From Eubacterium sp. (GTDB taxonomy: Bacteria > Bacillota > Clostridia > Oscillospirales > Acutalibacteraceae): a DNA stretch of 13,138 nt. The notes under the pieces were generated by a model that was not told where the DNA came from, did not search any database, and saw only the letters and a program-made list of their open reading frames with translations. A program made the position numbers and the translations under genes. The stretch is from assembly GCA_029054965.1 (NCBI GenBank), contig JAIDEF010000073.1, forward strand, positions 1 through 13,138, in the 5' to 3' direction. Shown in pieces: positions 7,680 to 13,138 of the stretch (the first letter of the stretch is position 1; each line of letters opens with the position of its first letter).

Positions 7680-8948
7680 TTACTTCTTGCCTTTAATCTT
7701 ATCCCAATAGGCTTTAAAAGCCTGTTCATTCTTATTAGGACCATATGTATAATACTGCTTATTTTTAATTACATCAGGCAGATACTGCTGATAGGTCCAG
7801 TGATTTTCATACTCATGGGGATAAATATAATTCTGCCCCTTATTTTTAACATCATCACCGTCATAGTGAACATTCTGTAGCTGACGAGGTATAGGACCAT
7901 AATTACCATTCTGAACATCTGCCATTGCAAGATTGACAGCCTCATAGGCTGAATTGCTTTTAGGTGATGTTGCTACGAGAACAACCGCATCTGCAAGGGG
8001 TATTCTTGCCTCAGGCAAGCCAACAGCCTGCGCAATATCCACACAGGACTTTACAATGGGAATTATCTGAGGATATGCAAGACCCACATCCTCACAGGCA
8101 CAAACCATTAACCGCCTGCAGGCTGATGGCAAATCCCCTGCCTCCAAAAGCCTTGCAAGGTAATGAAGTGCTGCATCAGGATCAGAGCCACGCATACTTT
8201 TCTGATAAGCTGATATTATATCAAAATGCTCATCACCCTCACGGTCATACCTGACAGCGCTTTTTTGTGTCAACTGCTGTGCAAGATCAAGTGTTATTGT
8301 CTTTTTGCCGTCAATAGTAGGCGAAGCAAAAAAACAATTCTCTACACTGTTAAGTGCCTTTCGTACATCACCGCCGCAGCCGTTAGCAATTTTCCGAAGA
8401 ACTTCGTCCTCCAGCTCAAGTGAAACCTCGTTTTCAACTGACAGAATATTAAATCCCCTTTCAACAGCAGGAATTATATCATCCTTTTCAATCGGCTTGA
8501 ATTCAAACACTGTTGAACGTGAAAGAATAGCAGGATATATATAAAAATAAGGATTTTCAGTAGTAGATGCAATAAGTGTTATTTTTCCGTTTTCAATATA
8601 CTCAAGCAGGCTTTGCTGCTGACGTTTATTGAAATACTGTATCTCATCAAGATAAAGGAGAATACCATTTGGTGCAGTAAATGTATCAAGCTCTGCAACA
8701 ATATCCTTGATATCCTGAGTGGAAGCATTTGTACCATTAAGCTTTCTCAGACTTTTATTTGTCGCATTGGCAATTATTGATGCAACTGTTGTTTTACCTA
8801 CACCGCTTGGACCATAAAAAATCAGATTGGGTATTTCACCTGACATAATAAGATTATAAAGTGCCTTGCCCTCACTGAGCAAATGACGCTGACCCACCAC
8901 ATCTTCAAGCACGGCAGGTCTTATTCTGTCTGCTAAAGGGTTATTCAT
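7680..8948 (-). CDS. rarA: Replication-associated recombination protein A (AAA+ ATPase)
   Basis: RarA (MgsA in E. coli) is a tetrameric clamp-loader-like ATPase acting at stalled replication forks. The 422 residues show NPLADRIRP at the start, Walker A GPSGVGKTT (46-54), Walker B LLYLDEIQ (97-104), sensor 1 STTENP (128-133), SRS with the arginine finger (143-145) and the C-terminal tetramerisation region with ACEDVGLAYP, ending in YGPNKNEQAF and a basic tail. The usual DEIHRFNK reads DEIQYFNK. The ATG at 8946-8948 was chosen because GGGAGG lies six nt upstream; it overlaps the end of queH by eight nt, so the two are probably co-translated. A start at 9003-9005 would add 19 residues inside queH and is not supported. 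Confidence 0.95.
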   Translation of the reverse strand: MNNPLADRIRPAVLEDVVGQRHLLSEGKALYNLIMSGEIPNLIFYGPSGVGKTTVASIIANATNKSLRKLNGTNASTQDIKDIVAELDTFTAPNGILLYLDEIQYFNKRQQQSLLEYIENGKITLIASTTENPYFYIYPAILSRSTVFEFKPIEKDDIIPAVERGFNILSVENEVSLELEDEVLRKIANGCGGDVRKALNSVENCFFASPTIDGKKTITLDLAQQLTQKSAVRYDREGDEHFDIISAYQKSMRGSDPDAALHYLARLLEAGDLPSACRRLMVCACEDVGLAYPQIIPIVKSCVDIAQAVGLPEARIPLADAVVLVATSPKSNSAYEAVNLAMADVQNGNYGPIPRQLQNVHYDGDDVKNKGQNYIYPHEYENHWTYQQYLPDVIKNKQYYTYGPNKNEQAFKAYWDKIKGKK

Positions 8949-9564
8949 TTTCTGCCTCCCTTCGTGAATACACACAGCCGCAAAAATTCTGCCTGTACAA
9001 ATCATATTCCTTTGATAATTCTATTGATCGCTTATAGCCTTCACGCTTTTTGAAGTCTGACGGGAGCCACAATACTCCATACTCCTCGCTCAGTCTTTCA
9101 CCGATTTCATTAATCTTCTGTGCATTTTTCAGCGGACTGATTGAAAGTGTTGTGCAAAAATAATCATAACCGCCTTTTTTTGCTTTCTTAGCTGTTTTTC
9201 TCAAACGCTGCTCATAGCACCTGAAACAGCGTTCACCGCCCTCACGGCAGCCTTCGTAGCCCTTGGCAATTTCAAAAAATTCATTGCAGTCATAATCACA
9301 ATCAACAAAACCGACATTATTCTTAACAGGCAGTGAATTAATCAGTCTTATCTGCTCTGCCTTTCTTTTTTCATATTCTTCACGAGGAGAAATATTCGGA
9401 TTATAATAAATAACTGAAATTTTAAAATAATCTGACAGATACTCAATAGTATAGCTTGAGCATGGTGCACAGCAGCTATGCAGTAAAAGAGAGGGCAAAA
9501 TGTCCTCTCTCTTATTACGTTCAATTATATTGTCTAATTTTTTCTGATAGTTGATTTTGTTCAT
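8941..9564 (-). CDS. queH: Epoxyqueuosine reductase QueH
   Basis: QueH carries out the last step of queuosine synthesis, reducing epoxyqueuosine to queuosine in the wobble position of certain tRNAs; it is the non-homologous replacement of QueG. The 207 residues contain the family signature cysteines: HSCCAPCSSY (Cys31, 32, 35), ERCFRCYEQR (Cys113, 116) and FCGCVYS (Cys195, 197), plus the conserved YYNPNISP segment. The ATG overlaps the stop of the upstream LytM gene (ATGA). No clear Shine-Dalgarno sequence precedes it, so translation is probably coupled. No other queuosine gene is in the window. Confidence 0.93.
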   Translation of the reverse strand: MNKINYQKKLDNIIERNKREDILPSLLLHSCCAPCSSYTIEYLSDYFKISVIYYNPNISPREEYEKRKAEQIRLINSLPVKNNVGFVDCDYDCNEFFEIAKGYEGCREGGERCFRCYEQRLRKTAKKAKKGGYDYFCTTLSISPLKNAQKINEIGERLSEEYGVLWLPSDFKKREGYKRSIELSKEYDLYRQNFCGCVYSRREAENE

Positions 9565-11027
9565 CTGCTTAAATAATGAGTTGGATTAACCTTTGCTCCG
9601 TTAAATCTGATTTCAAAATGGCAGTGAGGTCCTGTTGAATTACCGGTTGAACCGCTCTTAGCAATCTGCTGACCACGTTTAACACTGTCACCCGCTGACA
9701 CTAATATTGATGAATTGTGCGCATAAAGTGTAACAACCGAACGGCCTTTAGAGTCCGTGCCGTGATAAATCATTACATAATAGCCATAACTGTAATCAAG
9801 TCTTTTAACCGTAATAACAATACCATCCTGTGCTGCAACAACCGAAGAGCCTGTCGGACACGGGAAATCTATACCGCCGTGATATTTGCCTGATGAATAG
9901 TTCGGGAAGCCGGCAGAAACACCATAGTGACCGGGTACAGGATATGTCATATTAAGCACAGCGTCGCTGTTTGAATAAACATCCGATTTTCCACCCTGAA
10001 CATTATTTGTATTATCACTTGGCTTATCTGACTTAACCGCAGTCGTCACCTCATCAGGTGATTTAATACCTGCAATCAAATCCTGAATTTCCTTTTCCAC
10101 AGCCTCGACCAGAGCACTGTCCTCATTCCTGAATTCAGTATACTGCTGATTCTGTGCTGTAAGCTTTGCAAGCAGGCTGTCACTTTCAGCCCTATCTGTT
10201 GCAAGAGAAATCTTTTGTGCTGCAATTTCCTCGGAATTGCTTTCAATCTTCTTCTGCTTAGCCACAAGTGAAGCCTTCTGCTCATCATACTTTGATTTGA
10301 TATTTGTATATTCCCTGAGTTTTTCATCAAGTCCGTCTTTTTTTGTAACGATTTCCTTTGTTTTGTCGTTAACCTCCTTCAAAAGCTCTGTATCGCTTTT
10401 TGAAACAGACTTAATCATTTCATACCTTGTAAGAAAGCTTGACACATCCTTACAGGTGATAAGTGCAGTCAATATGTTATAATCACCGCTTATGTACATT
10501 ACACGCAGACGCATACAATAGGCATCATAAACACTCTGAAATTTATCTTCAAGTTTTTTCAGTTCTGCCTGTGCTTTGTCAACCTGCTCAGACAGTTCTT
10601 TAAGAACCTTTTCATTTTCTTCTATTTCAGGCTTCAATTTGTTAATGTCACCCTGAATCTGCTGATTTTCATTTTCAAGCATTGTCAGGCGCTCATTGAT
10701 ATAACCGATTTTCTGGTCAAGGGTATCAATATACTCCTCAGTAACCTTTGAGTCTTTCTCTAACTCTGCTAATTTTTCCTCAGCATTTTTTATGTTATCC
10801 TCCAGCTCCTTCTGCTGCTTTTCAAGCATAAGCTGTGCCTCGTGCTTTGCCTTTTCATCCAGCTCGGTAGTAGACTCCTCCTCACCGGCGGCAGTAGCTG
10901 TGCCTGTTGTGCTTGTGCTGTTTTTTGCACTGTCTGCCGTGGTATCGGCAGCCAGCGCAGCATAAGGAATTGTAGCTGAAAATATTAAAGTTAATACCAT
11001 AACAACAGAAATCAATTTAATTTTCAA
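9561..11027 (-). CDS. Exported coiled-coil LytM (M23) peptidoglycan hydrolase, third of three in a row
   Basis: A 488-residue exported protein: signal peptide 1-27 (likely cut after ALA), a Ser/Thr/Ala-rich stretch to about 50, long Glu/Lys-rich coiled coils to about 310, a polar linker, and a C-terminal LytM/M23 domain. The zinc site is complete: HGGID (His383, Asp387), YAHN (His437) and PHCH (His468, His470), so it should be an active endopeptidase cutting peptide cross-links, unlike EnvC-type activators that lost these residues. Coiled coil plus LytM is the build of EnvC-like septal factors controlled by FtsEX. The start is a TTG at 11025-11027 backed by AGGGGA eight nt upstream; an internal ATG at residue 10 lacks a site and would lose the lysines of the signal peptide. 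It lies 18 nt behind the previous paralogue. Confidence 0.93.
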   Translation of the reverse strand: MKIKLISVVMVLTLIFSATIPYAALAADTTADSAKNSTSTTGTATAAGEEESTTELDEKAKHEAQLMLEKQQKELEDNIKNAEEKLAELEKDSKVTEEYIDTLDQKIGYINERLTMLENENQQIQGDINKLKPEIEENEKVLKELSEQVDKAQAELKKLEDKFQSVYDAYCMRLRVMYISGDYNILTALITCKDVSSFLTRYEMIKSVSKSDTELLKEVNDKTKEIVTKKDGLDEKLREYTNIKSKYDEQKASLVAKQKKIESNSEEIAAQKISLATDRAESDSLLAKLTAQNQQYTEFRNEDSALVEAVEKEIQDLIAGIKSPDEVTTAVKSDKPSDNTNNVQGGKSDVYSNSDAVLNMTYPVPGHYGVSAGFPNYSSGKYHGGIDFPCPTGSSVVAAQDGIVITVKRLDYSYGYYVMIYHGTDSKGRSVVTLYAHNSSILVSAGDSVKRGQQIAKSGSTGNSTGPHCHFEIRFNGAKVNPTHYLSR

Positions 11028-11045
11028 TTGTTATTCCCCTTTCAA

Positions 11046-12521
11046 TTACGGTAAATACAGTGCCGGATTGACACAGTCACTATAGCTTGCACTTGGTGTC
11101 CTTACCTCAAAATGGCAGTGAGGACCCGAAGAATTACCTGTTGAACCGCTGACAGCAATCTGCTGTCCCTTTTTAACCTTCTGATTTACAGACACAAGTC
11201 TTTGAGAATTGTGTGCATAAAGTGTATATACACGATTTCCTGATGAATCTCTTTTATCGTGTGCAATTACAATATACCTGCCATAGCTGCAGTAGCCGCC
11301 GCCATGATAGGAGTTTGAACATCCGTTACACCTGATATCAGTTGATATAATAACCTCACCGTCCTCAGCAGCAACCACCTTAGAACCGCTGTCACAGGCA
11401 AAATCTGCACCTGTATGGTTTGTATAACCCATCCAAGGACAGGTAATTCTTGTCTGACTCGGAACAGGATATGTTAAGCTAAGCTTATTTGAGCCTGTTG
11501 TCGGATTTGGCTTTTCAGTAGTTGCCGGCTTTGTAGTTGACGTACTATTATTATCGCCTGTTTCAGGCTTGGTAGTAGTTGTTGTGGTTGTAGTGGTTGT
11601 TGTCTGGCTTTCCTGCCTTTTTTCCCATTCCAGGGCTGCCTGCTCAATTTCAGCATTGATTGCATTGAGCATTTCCAAATCCTGATTTCTGTACTCGCTG
11701 TAGGTTTTTGTATCCTGGTGAAGCTTTAACAAAAGTCTGTCAGCCTCAGCCTTTTCATCCATATAGGATTTTTCTTTTTCATTATAGCTGACCTGCTGAG
11801 TTTCAAGAGTCTTAATTGTCTGATTAAGATTTTCTTTTGTAGAAATCAGATTTTCCTGATTAGCGGATAATTTAACCTTCTTATCCTCAAGACTTGTCTT
11901 GGTATTCAGCAGCTCCGTTCCCTCATTCTGCAGGTTTTCAAGGAGCATTTTATCATATCTTGAAACACGCTTAATCATTTCAAGTCTTGTAAACAATGTT
12001 GAAATATCCGTACTGGTAAGAAGCATTTCAAGCATACTGTTGTTTCCGCTGATATAAAGTGCTCTTGCCCTTTGTGCATAATCGCTGTAGCTGAGATTAA
12101 ATTCCTCCTGCAGGGTATCCATTTTAGCTGTTAAATCAACTATGTCCTGCCCGAGAGCCTTTATTTCTGCTTCATTACTTTTATATTCATTTTCAAGTAC
12201 TGTTATTTTTTTCTTTGAGCTTTCAATTGTATTTTTTGAAAGCGACAATTCCTTTTGCAGATAGCTTATTTTTTGGTCAAGGGTATTAATATATTCCTCT
12301 GTTTCAGTTGACTGTTCACCGAGTGATGACAGCTTTGCATTAACCTCTTTTAGCTTCTGCTCAAGATATGCCTGCTTTTCGGCAGGTGTCATATCATCAT
12401 AATCCTCACTGTATTCATTGCCTGCTGCAAAAATAACACAGTTTGAACCGATTGATGCAAAAACAAAGCAGAAGGTCAACAAAACAGACATAATTTTAAT
12501 AAATAAACCCGACTGTTTCAT
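11046..12521 (-). CDS. Exported coiled-coil LytM (M23) peptidoglycan hydrolase, second of three, with Cys-rich insertion
   Basis: A 491-residue paralogue of both neighbours: signal peptide (MKQSGLF start, cleavage near FAA at about 32), coiled coils to about 290, a Thr/Pro linker with a run of about eleven threonines, and a LytM domain. The zinc-site motifs are complete: HTGAD (His369, Asp373), YAHN, and PHCH (His468, His470), so activity is expected. Compared with its two neighbours it has an extra loop between the first two motifs with CNGC and GGGYC (Cys398, 401, 411), plus Cys at about 376 and 483, suggesting disulphides or a second metal site. Its Thr/Pro linker may be glycosylated or span the wall. 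The start ATG follows GAAGG closely; a promoter with an extended -10 may lie just upstream. Confidence 0.92.
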   Translation of the reverse strand: MKQSGLFIKIMSVLLTFCFVFASIGSNCVIFAAGNEYSEDYDDMTPAEKQAYLEQKLKEVNAKLSSLGEQSTETEEYINTLDQKISYLQKELSLSKNTIESSKKKITVLENEYKSNEAEIKALGQDIVDLTAKMDTLQEEFNLSYSDYAQRARALYISGNNSMLEMLLTSTDISTLFTRLEMIKRVSRYDKMLLENLQNEGTELLNTKTSLEDKKVKLSANQENLISTKENLNQTIKTLETQQVSYNEKEKSYMDEKAEADRLLLKLHQDTKTYSEYRNQDLEMLNAINAEIEQAALEWEKRQESQTTTTTTTTTTTKPETGDNNSTSTTKPATTEKPNPTTGSNKLSLTYPVPSQTRITCPWMGYTNHTGADFACDSGSKVVAAEDGEVIISTDIRCNGCSNSYHGGGYCSYGRYIVIAHDKRDSSGNRVYTLYAHNSQRLVSVNQKVKKGQQIAVSGSTGNSSGPHCHFEVRTPSASYSDCVNPALYLP

Positions 12522-12565
12522 TGACCTTCACTTCCTTAAATTAATTTAAAAATTATTATATTTTA

Positions 12566-12574
12566 AGTATATCA
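12566..12574 (-). promoter_or_regulatory. Possible extended -10 promoter before the second LytM gene
   Basis: On the minus strand TGATATACT matches the TGn-TATAAT extended -10 pattern. The -35 region is poor (TTTTAA) and lies in the last codons of the preceding gene. It would give a leader of about 40 nt. The gap of 57 nt here is the largest in the LytM cluster, so a separate start is plausible. Confidence 0.35.
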
Positions 12575-12578
12575 CATA

Positions 12579-13138
12579 TTATAAGTAATTAAAAGGGTTA
12601 ACCTGTGATCCGTTAACACGAACTTCAAAGTGACAATGAGGTCCTGATGAATTACCGGTTGAGCCGCTGGCAGCAATAACCTGACCTCTTGATACAGTAT
12701 CACCTACGCCTACATGGAGTGCACTGTTATGTGCATAAAGTGTTGAAAGACCGTCACCGTGATCTATCAGAAGATAATAACCATAGCTGTAATTGAGTGT
12801 TTTTGCCAAGATTACCGTTCCGCTTGCAGCAGCATAAATATTTGAACCGATAGGAACAGGAAAATCTATACCGCCATGATAACCGCCGCTGCTGTAATAT
12901 GGAAATCCTGCTGAAATACTTCTTGAATCTGTAGGATAACCAAGTGCACCGCTGCCTGAGCCCTGCGAACCTGAAATTGAGCCTGAGCCGGTTGAGGCTG
13001 CTGCAGTTGCTCTTCTGATTTCATTCTCAACCTCCTGCAAACGCTCTCGGTTAGTATCAATCATTTCCATATATTCACTGGTCTGAGATGACAGCTTTTT
13101 CATTAATTCGTTGGCTTTGGCAGCCTCAGCATCAACCT
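12579..13138 (-). CDS. Coiled-coil LytM (M23) peptidoglycan hydrolase, first of three, N-terminus beyond the window
   Basis: The frame stays open to the right edge, where its codons (VDAEAAKANELMKKL...) match the end of the coiled coil in the two downstream paralogues, so the internal Met at 13101-13103 is not the start and the N-terminus is outside. Visible are the last coiled-coil helix, a Gly/Ser-rich linker and the full LytM domain with HGGID, YAHN and PHCH, the complete zinc site, ending in NPFNYL. The domain is closer to the third paralogue (9561-11027) than to the second, sharing GFPYYSSG-YHGGIDFP and SYGYY. The stop is 57 nt from the next gene. FtsE/FtsX could lie further upstream, but this cannot be seen here. 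Confidence 0.92.
   Translation of the reverse strand, partial: VDAEAAKANELMKKLSSQTSEYMEMIDTNRERLQEVENEIRRATAAASTGSGSISGSQGSGSGALGYPTDSRSISAGFPYYSSGGYHGGIDFPVPIGSNIYAAASGTVILAKTLNYSYGYYLLIDHGDGLSTLYAHNSALHVGVGDTVSRGQVIAASGSTGNSSGPHCHFEVRVNGSQVNPFNYL

Noticed and set aside
6911..7744. Prophage remnant around the Gp37/Gp68-type gene
   Set aside because: No integrase, capsid, tail or attachment-site repeats are nearby; the gene is tightly packed among housekeeping genes.
11561..11604. Microsatellite in the middle LytM gene
   Set aside because: The run of threonines uses mixed ACA, ACC and ACT codons, so it is a selected Thr-rich linker rather than a simple slippage repeat.

Overview
The window looks like a chromosomal stretch from a low-GC, Gram-positive member of the Clostridia, most likely a Ruminococcaceae/Oscillospiraceae-type gut anaerobe. 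This is inferred from the AT-rich DNA, strong GGAGG-type ribosome binding sites, sigma-A-like promoters, a secreted fibronectin-III protein with short Tyr/Lys-rich repeats, and coiled-coil LytM wall proteins. I see no rRNA, tRNA, CRISPR array, transposase or phage structural gene. Coding density is high and no gene-free stretch exceeds 300 bases.

Layout. Positions 1-197 hold the probable 3' end of an unrecognised gene. After a terminator-like hairpin and a good promoter comes guaA (+, 364-1344), here only the ATP-pyrophosphatase half of GMP synthase. It ends at a perfect palindromic terminator shared with a small convergent XRE regulator (1413-1664, -). Then, all on the minus strand, come a membrane-anchored glycerophosphodiester-phosphodiesterase-like protein (1853-2689), guaB/IMP dehydrogenase (2756-4228) with its own promoter, and a second small XRE regulator (4357-4563). 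That regulator is divergent from a secreted two-FN3-domain protein (+, 4669-5712). Two identical TACTAT-N6-ATAGTA operators lie between them, one over each face of the divergent promoter region.

From the right edge to 5788 runs a tightly packed minus-strand gene train. It contains three successive coiled-coil + LytM (M23) peptidoglycan hydrolases (12579-13138 partial, 11046-12521, 9561-11027), then queH (epoxyqueuosine reductase), rarA/mgsA (AAA+ replication-repair ATPase), a DUF5131/Gp37-Gp68-type protein with a CX3CX2C cysteine motif, nth (endonuclease III) and a divergent shikimate-kinase-like gene. Most junctions after the second LytM gene are 4-8 nt overlaps or short gaps, so translational coupling is likely.

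How the genes fit together. guaB (IMP to XMP) and guaA (XMP to GMP) are consecutive steps of guanine nucleotide synthesis, lying near each other but facing each other. I see no guanine riboswitch before either. The LytM genes serve wall remodelling or daughter-cell separation. queH, rarA, DUF5131 and nth form a nucleic-acid maintenance block behind them. The points most worth a second look are the XRE/operator/FN3 unit, the stand-alone GuaA synthetase subunit, the DUF5131 protein in a repair operon, and the two enzymes (GDPD and AroK-like) with substitutions at expected substrate-binding positions. Several starts are non-ATG (GTG or TTG) and were chosen from ribosome binding site spacing.
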